From an uncultured Allobosea sp. (GTDB lineage: Bacteria > Pseudomonadota > Alphaproteobacteria > Rhizobiales > Beijerinckiaceae): a stretch of 64,000 bases of DNA. Positions 53,926 to 62,621 of this stretch are shown piece after piece. Position numbers and translations under genes: made by a program. Below the pieces are notes generated by a model that saw nothing but the letters and a program-made list of their open reading frames with translations, was not told where the DNA came from and ran no database searches. The stretch's first letter is position 1. Every line of letters starts with the position of its first letter. The DNA lies in the NCBI RefSeq assembly GCF_945957345.1, contig NZ_CAMFKW010000029.1, positions 1 to 64,000 of the forward strand, given 5' to 3'.

Positions 53926-54984
53926 GTGGCACGTCTCTCTCTTTCGCATCTGAAGAAGACGTACGGCGCGCTGACGGTCGTCGACGATGTCGATATTGCC
54001 GTTGCCGATGGCGAGTTCCTCGTGCTGCTCGGCCCGTCCGGCTGCGGCAAGACCACGACCCTGCGCATGATCGCCGGCTTCATCGCGCCGACCTCCGGCG
54101 CGATCACCATCGGCGAGCAGGACGTCACCAACCTGCCGCCGTGGAAGCGGCATTGCGGGCTGGTCTTCCAGAGCTACGCGCTGTTCCCGCATATGACCGT
54201 CGCGCAGAACGTGGCTTTCGGGCTTGAGATGCACAAGGTGCCGCAGGCCGAGCGCGGTCCGCGCGTCGCCGAAGCGCTGCGTCTCGTCCGGCTCGGCGGC
54301 TTCGACGAGCGCTATCCGCGCCAGCTCTCCGGCGGACAGCAGCAGCGCGTCGCCTTGGCCCGTGCGCTGGCGATGGAGCCGCAGGTGCTGCTGCTGGACG
54401 AGCCGCTCTCCAATCTCGACGCCAAGCTGCGCCTGGAGGTGCGAATCGAGATCCGCGAATTGCAGCAGAAGCTCGGCCTGACCACGATCATGGTGACGCA
54501 TGACCAGGAGGAGGCGCTGACGATGGCAGACCGCCTCGTCGTCATGGAAAAGGGGCAGGTTCGCCAGATCGGCACCCAGCGCGAGCTCTACGAGAAGCCG
54601 GCCGACCGCTTCGTCGCCGGCTTCATCGGGCGCAGCGCTTTCGTCGAAGGGCAGGTCACGGGGCAGGGCCGGTTTCGAACGGCCGGCGGACTCGATGTCG
54701 CCTGCAATGCTGCCGCCGCGTCAGGGCCTGCAACGCTCGCTCTGCGACCGGAGCGGATCGCGGTCGGCGGCGAGGCGGACGGCTTGCCCAATCGCTTCCC
54801 GGCGCGGATCGAGCACGCCTCCTATCTCGGCGCGCTGCTTGATGTGCAGGTCGCGCTCAACGAGCAGGACCGCATGCTCCTGCAGATTCCGAACCGGGTC
54901 GGGCTGGCCGAGCCGCAACCGGGCGAAACCATCACGATAGGCTGGGCCGAAAGCGCCGGGCTCGTCTATCCGCAAGGGGCCTGA
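53926..54984 (+). CDS. Polyamine/opine-type ABC transporter ATP-binding protein (PotA type)
   Basis: A 352-residue ATPase. Walker A GPSGCGKTTTL, signature LSGGQQQRVALARAL, Walker B LLLDEPLSNLD, C-terminal TOBE domain with ATLALRPERIAV. The frame opens with GTG at 53926 (MARLSLSHLKKTYG); no ATG lies at the right place. Two overlapping micro-frames just upstream may limit initiation. Works with the flanking permeases and binding protein. Confidence 0.92.
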   Translation: MARLSLSHLKKTYGALTVVDDVDIAVADGEFLVLLGPSGCGKTTTLRMIAGFIAPTSGAITIGEQDVTNLPPWKRHCGLVFQSYALFPHMTVAQNVAFGLEMHKVPQAERGPRVAEALRLVRLGGFDERYPRQLSGGQQQRVALARALAMEPQVLLLDEPLSNLDAKLRLEVRIEIRELQQKLGLTTIMVTHDQEEALTMADRLVVMEKGQVRQIGTQRELYEKPADRFVAGFIGRSAFVEGQVTGQGRFRTAGGLDVACNAAAASGPATLALRPERIAVGGEADGLPNRFPARIEHASYLGALLDVQVALNEQDRMLLQIPNRVGLAEPQPGETITIGWAESAGLVYPQGA

Positions 54985-55020
54985 AAGCCCATCCGGCGTC
55001 CAGAAAACGAGGGGAATACC

Positions 55021-56067
55021 ATGGCTTCATTCGACAGGCGGGACCTTTTGAAAGGTGCAGGCGCGGCAGCGCTCGCCACGGCCACCGGCATGCCAGCCTT
55101 CGCCCAATCCGGCGGGCGCGTTGTCGTCGGCACCTGGGGTGGCGACTATGCTAGGCTTCTGACCAAAAACATCGAGGACCCGATCCTCAAGCCCAAGGGC
55201 ATCGAGGTGGTACAGGATCAGGCCGGCGACGCGCCGCGCCGGGCCAAGATGGTAGCCGAGAAGCGCCTGCCGCGCGGCACGGTCGATATCCAGGGCCTTT
55301 CCGCCGCCAACATGTTCGAGATGAACGAGGCCGGCGTGCTCGAGCAGATCGATTACGCCAAGCTGCCCAACGCCAAGAACCTGCTGCCGACGATGAAATA
55401 TCCCTATGGGATGGGGCATATCTATTCGGGCAACGTGGTCATCTACAATCCCAAGATCATCTCGCCGGCGCCGAAGGGCTTCAAGGACTGGCTCGACCCG
55501 AAATGGGGCTCGAAGATCGGCTTCATCGACATCCAGTACCAGTCGATTTTCATCGCAGCCTCGATGGCAGCGACCGACGGCAAGGACATGAACGATATCG
55601 AGAAGGCCAAGGAGGTCCTGCTCGCCGTCAAGAAGGCCGGCGCGCGCGTCTATCCGACCAACGAGGCCTTCGCCCAGGCGATGAAGAACGAGGAAGTCGG
55701 CATCAGCGCGATCTGGAAGGCGCGCGTCGTGCAGTGGCAGAACGCCGGCATCCCCTGCGAGGCGGTCTCGCCGGTCGAAGGCATCCCGACCTATGTTTCG
55801 GGCTTCGTGATCCAGAAGAACGCGCCGAACAAGGAAAACGCCTACGCCTATATGGACGCGATGCTCGCCAAGGCGCCGCAGGAGGCCTTCGCCGTCGACA
55901 TGGGCTATAACGGCACCGTCACCGGTCTCAATGTCGATCCGGCGCTGCACAAGCGCATCGGCTTCACGCCTGAAGAAGAGAAGACCCTGAAGGACCTAGA
56001 CTACGCCTTCCTCGCCAAGAACGACGCGGCGATGAAGGAGTGGTGGGACAAGGTCTTCAAGGGCTGA
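55021..56067 (+). CDS. Polyamine/opine-type periplasmic binding protein, Tat-exported (PotD type)
   Basis: A 348-residue binding protein. The Tat signal is DRRDLLKGAGAAALATA with cleavage after MPAFA. VVGTWGGDYARLLTKNI is close to the PotD/opine-binding start; YGMGHIYSGNVVIYNPK and the final FLAKNDAAMKEWWDKVF are typical. AGGGGAA ribosome site. Substrate not predictable from sequence alone. Confidence 0.92.
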   Translation: MASFDRRDLLKGAGAAALATATGMPAFAQSGGRVVVGTWGGDYARLLTKNIEDPILKPKGIEVVQDQAGDAPRRAKMVAEKRLPRGTVDIQGLSAANMFEMNEAGVLEQIDYAKLPNAKNLLPTMKYPYGMGHIYSGNVVIYNPKIISPAPKGFKDWLDPKWGSKIGFIDIQYQSIFIAASMAATDGKDMNDIEKAKEVLLAVKKAGARVYPTNEAFAQAMKNEEVGISAIWKARVVQWQNAGIPCEAVSPVEGIPTYVSGFVIQKNAPNKENAYAYMDAMLAKAPQEAFAVDMGYNGTVTGLNVDPALHKRIGFTPEEEKTLKDLDYAFLAKNDAAMKEWWDKVFKG

Positions 56068-56232
56068 CATGGCTCGTCCGTCCGACCATCGCGGCCGCCT
56101 GACGCGGCTTTCTGCGCTTCCGGTGCTCACGGACAGATGTCCGCTGCGCGCCGGTTCTCGAAAGCCGCGCCATCCGGCTCGCGCTGGCGAACGGTCGAAC
56201 CATGCCGCCGACATAAGCTTGGGGGGTGATTT

Positions 56233-57102
56233 ATGAGCGCCGCTCCCGAAGCCGTCGCCGGTGCCCGCACCAGACTCGCCGGCCTGCTCGTCGTGCCGGC
56301 GACGCTCTTCGTCGCCCTCATGCTGATCGGGCCGCTGGCGATCCTGTTCCGCTACTCGCTCAACAAGTTCGTGCCCGGCCAGTTCATGGTCGATGCGCTG
56401 GTGATCGAGAACTACGTCAAGTTCTTCACCGACGCCTATTATCTCAACGTGCTCGTCCGCACGGTCCGCGTCGCGGTGATCTGCACGCTGGCCTGCCTGA
56501 TCATGGGCTTCCCGCTCGCCTATGTGCTGGCGCGGACGCAGAGTCGCTTCAAGAACCTGATGGTCATCGCGGTGGTGCTGCCGCTCTTCGTGGGCAACGC
56601 GGTGCGTGCTGCCGGCTGGATGACGCTCTTTGGCAGCAAGGGGGCGCTGAACGCCTCGCTGATGGGGCTTGGCCTGATCGATCAGCCGCTGGAGATCATG
56701 TACACGGAAAACGCCGTACTGATCGGCATCATCGCGGTCAACCTGCCCTTCATGGTGCTGACCCTGCAGAGCGTGATCGAGGGCATTCCGCGCAATGTCG
56801 AGGAGGCCGCCTTCAGTCTTGGCGCCGGCCCTGCGGCGATGTTCCGCCGCGTGCTCTGGCCGCTGGCGCTGCCGGGCATCCTCGCAGGCACGATCCTGAC
56901 CTTCATCCTGGCGATGAACGCCTATGCCACGCCGGTGCTGCTGGGCGGGCCGAAATTCCAGATGATGGGGCCGCTGGTCTACGGGCAATTCGCGCAGCAG
57001 AACAACTGGCCCTTCGGTGGCGCGATCTCGTTCATCCTGATGACCGCGACGATCCTGCTGACCATGATCGCCCATCTCACCGTGCAGCGGCGCTATCGCT
57101 GA
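56233..57102 (+). CDS. Polyamine/opine-type ABC transporter permease (PotB type)
   Basis: A 289-residue permease, six helices, EAA loop EEAAFSLGAGPAAMFRRVLWP. RYSLNKFVPGQFMVDAL near residue 37 and the C-terminus match PotB. It lies 165 bp after the binding protein, and a strong terminator follows, so the four-gene set ends here. Confidence 0.92.
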   Translation: MSAAPEAVAGARTRLAGLLVVPATLFVALMLIGPLAILFRYSLNKFVPGQFMVDALVIENYVKFFTDAYYLNVLVRTVRVAVICTLACLIMGFPLAYVLARTQSRFKNLMVIAVVLPLFVGNAVRAAGWMTLFGSKGALNASLMGLGLIDQPLEIMYTENAVLIGIIAVNLPFMVLTLQSVIEGIPRNVEEAAFSLGAGPAAMFRRVLWPLALPGILAGTILTFILAMNAYATPVLLGGPKFQMMGPLVYGQFAQQNNWPFGGAISFILMTATILLTMIAHLTVQRRYR

Positions 57103-57117
57103 GGCAGCCTGAAACGA

Positions 57118-57152
57118 AACCGCCTCCGACCAGTGGTCGGAGGCGGTTTTCT
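57118..57152 (+). terminator. Rho-independent terminator after the polyamine-type ABC operon
   Basis: AACCGCCTCCGAC and GTCGGAGGCGGTT flank a short loop and are followed by TTCTCTC: a 13-15 bp perfect stem with a U-tract, one of the strongest in the window. It also lies just beyond the convergent RND gene. Confidence 0.92.
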
Positions 57153-57166
57153 CTCATTGCTCGGGC

Positions 57167-60100
57167 TTACTCGGCAGCCTGCAAGACCGGCTGTTCGATA
57201 TCGTGCCGGGCGAGCGGGCGGTTGCCCGCCAGCTTGCGCATCAGCACGTAGAAGACCGGCGTCAGGAAGATGCCGAAGGCGGTGACGCCGATCATGCCGG
57301 AAAAGACCGCGATGCCCATGGCCTGCCGCATCTCGGCGCCGGCCCCGGTCGAGATCACCAGCGGCACCACGCCCATGACGAAGGCGAGCGACGTCATCAG
57401 GATCGGACGCAGGCGCAGGCGGCTGGCCTCGATCGCGGCCTGGACCGGTGTCCTGCCCTCGAATTCGAGCTCACGCGCGAATTCGACGATCAGGATGGCG
57501 TTCTTGGCGGATAGTCCGACCAGGACGACGAGGCCGATCTGGGTGAAGACATTGTTGTCTCCGCCCGAGAGCCAGACGCCGGTCAGCGCCGCGAGCAGGC
57601 CCATCGGGATGATCAGCAGGATCGCGATCGGCAGTGTCATGCTCTCGTACTGGGCCGCCAGCACCAGGAAGACCAGCAGGATGGCAACCGGGAACACGAT
57701 TACCGCCGAGTTGCCGGCGAGGATCTCCTGATAGGTCAGCTCGGTCCATTCGAAGGCGAAGCCCTTGGGCAGGGTCTCCTTGGCGATGCGCTCCACCGCC
57801 GCCTGCGCCTGCCCCGAGGAGAAGCCCGGAGCCGCGCCGGCATTGATGTCAGCCGAGAGGAAGCCGTTATAGCGCATCGCACGCTCCGGGCCGGAATCGG
57901 TGCGCACGTTGAGCACCGCGCTGAGCGGGATCATCTCGCCGGAGGTCGAGCGCACCTTGAGCTGGCCGATATGCTCCGGCTGGGCGCGGAAGGGTGCATC
58001 GGCCTGGACGCGCACGGTGTAGGTACGGCCGAAACGGTTGAAGTCGTTGACATAGGTCGAGCCGAGATAGGTCTGCAGCGTGTCGAAGACCTCCGTCACG
58101 GGCACGCCGAGCTGGCGGGCCTTGGTGCGGTCGATATCGGCATAGAGCTGCGGGACATTGACCTGGAAGCTCGAGAACATGCCGGCGATCTCAGGTGCCT
58201 GCGCGGCCTTGCCCATGAAAGCCTTGGTCGCCTCGTCCAGCGCGGCATAGCCGAGGCCGGCGCGATCCTCGATCTGCAGCTTGAAGCCGCCGATGGTGCC
58301 GAGACCCTGCACGGGCGGCGGCGGGAACATCGCGATGAAGGCCTCCTTGATGCCCGAGAATTCCTTGTTGAGCTGCATCGCGATGGCGTTGCCGCTGAGC
58401 GACGGGTTCTTGCGCTGGTCGAAGGGCTTCAGGCCGACGAAGACGATGCCGGAATTCGACGAGTTGGTGAAACCGTTGATCGAGAGGCCGGGGAAGGAGA
58501 TCGCGTTCTCGACGCCCGGATGCTTCAGCGCGATCTCGTCCATGCGGCGGATGACATCCTCCGTGCGGTCGAGGGTCGCGGCATCAGGCAACTGCGCGAA
58601 GCCGACGAGATACTGCTTGTCCTGGCCCGGCACGAAACCCGAGGGCACGGCCTTGAACAACACGCCGGTCGCGCCGAGCATGACGACATAGACCGCCAGC
58701 ATCACGGCGCGATGCGAGATCACCCGGCGCACGCCGCCGCCATAGGCCTCGGACGAGCGGTTGAAGAAGCGATTGAAGGCGCGGAAGAACCAGCCGAACA
58801 GCTTGTCCATGACCCGGGTCAGGGCGTCTTTGGGGGCGTGGTGGCCCTTGAGGAGGAGCGCGGCGAGAGCCGGCGACAGCGTCAGAGAGTTGATCGCCGA
58901 GATCACCGTCGAGATCGCGATGGTCAGCGCGAACTGGCGGTAGAACTGGCCGGTCAGGCCTGAGATGAAGGCGAGCGGCACGAAGACCGCGACCAGCACC
59001 AGGGCGATCGCGATGATCGGACCGGAGACCTCGCGCATCGCCTTGTAGGTGGCCTCGCGCGGCGAGAGCCCGTTCTCGATATTGCGCTCGACATTCTCGA
59101 CCACCACGATCGCGTCGTCGACGACGATGCCGATCGCGAGCACCAGCCCGAACAGGCTGAGCGCATTGATCGAGAAGCCCATGACATACATCACCGCGAA
59201 GGTGCCGACGATCGAGATCGGGACGGCAACGAGCGGGATGATCGAGGCGCGCCAGGTCTGCAGGAAGACGATGACGACCAGCACGACGAGTGCGACGGCC
59301 TCCAGCAGCGTAGAGATCACCGCCTTGATCGAAGCGCGGACGAACTGGGTGGTGTCGTAGACGATCGAATAGTCGACGCCCTCGGGCATGTTCTGCTTGA
59401 TCTCGCGCATCGTCGCCTGGACGCGATCGGCGATCGCGATGGCGTTCGAGCCCGGCGCCTGGAAGACCGGTACGGCGACGGCGGACTTGCCGTTGAGCAG
59501 CGAGCGCAGCGCATAATCCGCCGCGCCGAGCTCGATGCGGGAGATATCCTTCAGGCGGACAACCGCGCCGTCGGCCGCGGTCTTGACGATGATTTCGCCG
59601 AACTGCTCCTCGTTCTGGAGGCGGCCCTGAGCATTGACCGAAAGCTGGAGGTCGAGGCCCGGCGCGTTTGGCGAGGCGCCGATCACGCCGGCTGCGGCCT
59701 GGACGTTCTGGGCGCGAATCTCGCGCACGATATCGCCTGGCGAAAGCCCGTGCTCGGCGACCTTCTGCGGGTCGAGCCAGACGCGCATCGAATAGTCGCC
59801 CGAGCCGAAGAGCTGGACCTGTCCGACGCCGTCGATGCGGGCGAGTCGATCCTTGACGTTCAGCACCGCGTAGTTGCGCAGGTAGGTCATGTCGTAGCGG
59901 CCGTTTGGCGAGGTGATGTGCACCACCATCGTCAGGTCGGGGGAGCTCTTGACCGTAGTGACGCCGAGCCGGCGCACCTCCTCGGGCAGGCGCGGCTCGG
60001 CCTGGCTGACACGGTTCTGGACGAGCTGCTGGGCCTTGTCGGGGTCGGTGCCGAGCCGGAAGGTGACGTTCAGCGTCATGACGCCGTCGGTCGTCGCCTG

Positions 60101-60346
60101 GCTCGACATGTAGAGCATGCCCTCGACGCCGTTGATCTGCTCCTCGATCGGCGTCGCCACCGTCTCGGCGATCACGCGCGGGCTGGCGCCCGGATATTGC
60201 GCCCGGACGACGACGGTCGGCGGGACGACCTCGGGGTATTCCGAGATCGGCAGGGCCCTGATCGAGAGCAGCCCTGCCAGGAAGATCAGGACGGAGAGGA
60301 CCGCCGCGAAGATCGGTCGGTCGATGAAGAATTTCGAGAGGTTCAT
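57167..60346 (-). CDS. RND efflux pump inner-membrane transporter (AcrB/MexB family)
   Basis: A 1059-residue proton-driven drug exporter. The N-terminus MNLSKFFIDRPIFAAVLS and the TM4 aspartate pair in GIVVDDAIVVVENVERN are diagnostic; PSGFVPGQDKQY and the two large periplasmic loops are present. Twelve helices are expected. The ATG at 60346 was chosen; an upstream frame to 60406 adds basic residues without homology. It forms an operon with the adaptor and the hydrolase-like gene. No outer membrane factor is encoded nearby, so the channel (TolC/OprM type) is elsewhere. Confidence 0.95.
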   Translation of the reverse strand: MNLSKFFIDRPIFAAVLSVLIFLAGLLSIRALPISEYPEVVPPTVVVRAQYPGASPRVIAETVATPIEEQINGVEGMLYMSSQATTDGVMTLNVTFRLGTDPDKAQQLVQNRVSQAEPRLPEEVRRLGVTTVKSSPDLTMVVHITSPNGRYDMTYLRNYAVLNVKDRLARIDGVGQVQLFGSGDYSMRVWLDPQKVAEHGLSPGDIVREIRAQNVQAAAGVIGASPNAPGLDLQLSVNAQGRLQNEEQFGEIIVKTAADGAVVRLKDISRIELGAADYALRSLLNGKSAVAVPVFQAPGSNAIAIADRVQATMREIKQNMPEGVDYSIVYDTTQFVRASIKAVISTLLEAVALVVLVVIVFLQTWRASIIPLVAVPISIVGTFAVMYVMGFSINALSLFGLVLAIGIVVDDAIVVVENVERNIENGLSPREATYKAMREVSGPIIAIALVLVAVFVPLAFISGLTGQFYRQFALTIAISTVISAINSLTLSPALAALLLKGHHAPKDALTRVMDKLFGWFFRAFNRFFNRSSEAYGGGVRRVISHRAVMLAVYVVMLGATGVLFKAVPSGFVPGQDKQYLVGFAQLPDAATLDRTEDVIRRMDEIALKHPGVENAISFPGLSINGFTNSSNSGIVFVGLKPFDQRKNPSLSGNAIAMQLNKEFSGIKEAFIAMFPPPPVQGLGTIGGFKLQIEDRAGLGYAALDEATKAFMGKAAQAPEIAGMFSSFQVNVPQLYADIDRTKARQLGVPVTEVFDTLQTYLGSTYVNDFNRFGRTYTVRVQADAPFRAQPEHIGQLKVRSTSGEMIPLSAVLNVRTDSGPERAMRYNGFLSADINAGAAPGFSSGQAQAAVERIAKETLPKGFAFEWTELTYQEILAGNSAVIVFPVAILLVFLVLAAQYESMTLPIAILLIIPMGLLAALTGVWLSGGDNNVFTQIGLVVLVGLSAKNAILIVEFARELEFEGRTPVQAAIEASRLRLRPILMTSLAFVMGVVPLVISTGAGAEMRQAMGIAVFSGMIGVTAFGIFLTPVFYVLMRKLAGNRPLARHDIEQPVLQAAE

Positions 60347-60425
60347 GGGGCGCCCCCTTTCGAGCGGCTTATTGGACCTGCGGCCACGGACCCGCCCTTG
60401 CGGCATCCGTGGCAGGTCATTGACG

Positions 60426-61625
60426 TCAGCGTTGCGCGAGTTCGGTCGCGGACTTCTTCAGTTCGCTCTTCTGCGCCATCGGCACCGGCTCGGGTGCGAC
60501 CGTCGCGCCGGGGCGCACGCGCTGGAGCCCGTTGACGACGATGCGCTCGCCGGGCTTCAGGCCGGCCGTGACGACGCGCAGGCCGTCATGGGCGGCGCCG
60601 AGCGAGACCTCGCGCCAGTTAGCCTTGGCGTCGTCGCCGACGACGAAGACGAACTTCTTGTTCTGGTCGGTGCCGACGGCGCGCTCGTTGATGACGAGCT
60701 GCTGCTCGGCCCTGGCCTGGCCGAGCTGGACCCGGACGAACTGGCCGGGCATCAGCTTGCCGTCGGGGTTGTCGAGCCGGGCGCGCACGCGCACCGTGCC
60801 GCTGGCGCCGTCGATGCCGTTATCGACGAAATGCAGCTTGCCGGTGAACTGTGCGGCCTGCGCCGTTGCGGTGGTGAGCCGGACCGGGATTTGTTCCAAG
60901 GCGCGCGATCCGTCCGGCAACGAGGCCAGTGCATCGAGCACGCTGCGCTCGTCGGCATTGAAGGCGGCATAGATCGGATCGACCGAGAGCAGCGAGGTCA
61001 GGACCTGCCCGCCGGCCGCGATCAGGTTGCCGATCGTGACGTCGAGCCGGCCGATGCGGCCGCTGATCGGGGCGCGGATCTGGGTGTAGTCGAGGTTGAG
61101 CTGCGCCGTGCGGCGAGCGGCCTCGGCTGCTTGCAGATTGGCCTGCGCTTCCCGCAGATTGTTCACGCGGGTGTCGACGTCGCGCTGGGAGAGGTTACGC
61201 GTCGCCTGCAATTGCTGGCCGCGCTCGTTCTCGCTCTCGGCAAGGGCGACTCTGGCCTTCGCGCCCTGCACCTGAGCCTCGGCCCGCTGGAGATCGGCGA
61301 GATAGGGTGCTTGGTCGATGCTGACGAGCAGGTCGCCCTGCTTCACGAGATTGCCTTCGCGGAAATGCACTGCCTCGACGATGCCGGCGACGCGCGAGCG
61401 CAGTTCGACGCGCTCGATCGCTTCCAGCCGGCCGGAGAATTCAGCCCAGGGCACGATCTCGCGGGCCTCGACGGTCGCGACTGAGACGGGGACGGCCGGC
61501 GAGGCCGCAGGGGCGGTGTCGCCCTGCGCGCGGGTGCCGGAGAGGGTAAAGACCGCGACGGCGCTCAGTGCGACGGAGGCGGTGAGGCCGGCCAAAAGGC
61601 CGCGACGGTTCGTTCCCGGAATCAT
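60426..61625 (-). CDS. RND efflux periplasmic adaptor (AcrA/MexA family)
   Basis: A 399-residue membrane-fusion protein: signal/anchor near residues 9-29, lipoyl half GIVEAVHFREGNLVKQGDLL, an alpha-helical hairpin (QRAEAQVQGAKARVALAE to NLQAAEAARRTAQLNLDY), second lipoyl half IRAPISGRIGRLDVTIG, and a beta-barrel. There is no lipobox cysteine. Ends 80 bp before the transporter on the same strand. Confidence 0.94.
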   Translation of the reverse strand: MIPGTNRRGLLAGLTASVALSAVAVFTLSGTRAQGDTAPAASPAVPVSVATVEAREIVPWAEFSGRLEAIERVELRSRVAGIVEAVHFREGNLVKQGDLLVSIDQAPYLADLQRAEAQVQGAKARVALAESENERGQQLQATRNLSQRDVDTRVNNLREAQANLQAAEAARRTAQLNLDYTQIRAPISGRIGRLDVTIGNLIAAGGQVLTSLLSVDPIYAAFNADERSVLDALASLPDGSRALEQIPVRLTTATAQAAQFTGKLHFVDNGIDGASGTVRVRARLDNPDGKLMPGQFVRVQLGQARAEQQLVINERAVGTDQNKKFVFVVGDDAKANWREVSLGAAHDGLRVVTAGLKPGERIVVNGLQRVRPGATVAPEPVPMAQKSELKKSATELAQR

Positions 61626-61676
61626 GGGGTCGGTCCTTCCTTGGAAATGCTCGGGGTGTTCGAAAGAGAGGGGCCG

Positions 61677-62513
61677 CTAGGAGGGCGCGGTCCGTTCATA
61701 GAAGGCGGCGATCTCGCCACAGCTCTTGCAGAGACAGGAGCCTTCCTCCGCCGCATCCGCATAGGCCTGCGGCCAGCGGGTGGGCGCGGTGAACTCGACA
61801 TGGCGGACGGCGATGCCAGCCTGGCCGAGACGATCGGCGTATTGCGCGGCTTCGTCACGCATCGGGTCGTCCTGTCCGCTGATCAGCAGGGCCGGCGGCA
61901 GGCCGGTGAGGCGCGTCGCCTGGAGCGGGGCGGCGTAGGGGTGGGCGGCGCGCTCGGGCGTACCGAGATAATCGGCCCAGCCATCGGCCCAGCGGCAGCC
62001 GACGGGGCCGGCCTGGACTCCGCGCAGCGAGGCTGTGCCGAGGCAGGCGTCGAGCATCGGCGAGAACAGGATCTGGCCGGCGAGCGCCGGGCCGCCGCGA
62101 TCGCGCGCCATCATGGCGAGCGCCGCCGCGAGATTGCCGCCGGCTTCCTCGCCGGCGATGTAGAGCGGCGCGCTGCGCGTCGCCCAGCGATTGCGCCCCC
62201 TGGCAAGAGCCTCCAGCGCTGCATAGATGCGCTCCAACGTCTCGGGGAAGCGCTGTGCCGGCGCGAGCGGATAGGAGAGCGAGAACACGACCGCGCCGGC
62301 TTCCGTCAAGGCCGTGGCGACGGCCTGACCTTCGGCTGGCGAGCCGCTGTTGAAGTGGCCGCCATGCAAGTGCAGCACGAGCCCGGCATTGTCCGGGACC
62401 TCGGCGGGCACGTAGAGCCGGCCGGTGAAGGTCTCTCCACGGGCGCTCAGGGTTTCCTCCCGCCAGAAGACGGAGAGGACCGGTTGCAGTTTCTGCGCGG
62501 CGATCGCGGGCAT
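61677..62513 (-). CDS. Alpha/beta-hydrolase-fold protein lacking the nucleophilic serine
   Basis: A 278-residue protein of the hormone-sensitive-lipase-like fold. The oxyanion motif LHLHGGHFNSG is present, but the nucleophile elbow reads IAGEEAGGNLAAALA where active enzymes have GDSAGG. The acid is kept (SGQDDPMRDEA), while the HGF histidine block is replaced by APTRWPQAY. The C-terminus carries CLCKSC, a possible metal site. It is probably a non-catalytic binding protein or uses different chemistry. It heads the efflux operon (adaptor start 51 bp beyond its stop). Confidence 0.8.
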   Translation of the reverse strand: MPAIAAQKLQPVLSVFWREETLSARGETFTGRLYVPAEVPDNAGLVLHLHGGHFNSGSPAEGQAVATALTEAGAVVFSLSYPLAPAQRFPETLERIYAALEALARGRNRWATRSAPLYIAGEEAGGNLAAALAMMARDRGGPALAGQILFSPMLDACLGTASLRGVQAGPVGCRWADGWADYLGTPERAAHPYAAPLQATRLTGLPPALLISGQDDPMRDEAAQYADRLGQAGIAVRHVEFTAPTRWPQAYADAAEEGSCLCKSCGEIAAFYERTAPS

Positions 62514-62544
62514 GACTCACCCTCGCTGTTGCGTTGCAGCACGA

Positions 62545-62580
62545 GATAGTGAATCGGTATTCCGGAATAAATACGCTATC
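62545..62580. promoter_or_regulatory. Nested dyad between the efflux operon and its LysR gene
   Basis: Outer arms GATAG and CTATC (62545-62549 and 62575-62579) enclose ATTCCGGAAT, a perfect 10-bp palindrome at 62559-62568. AT-rich surroundings and its place midway between divergent starts suggest a LysR binding site. Confidence 0.5.
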
Positions 62581-62621
62581 TGCTCATTCATTGTTCACCT
62601 ATGGAAATAATCTGAGGGCCT

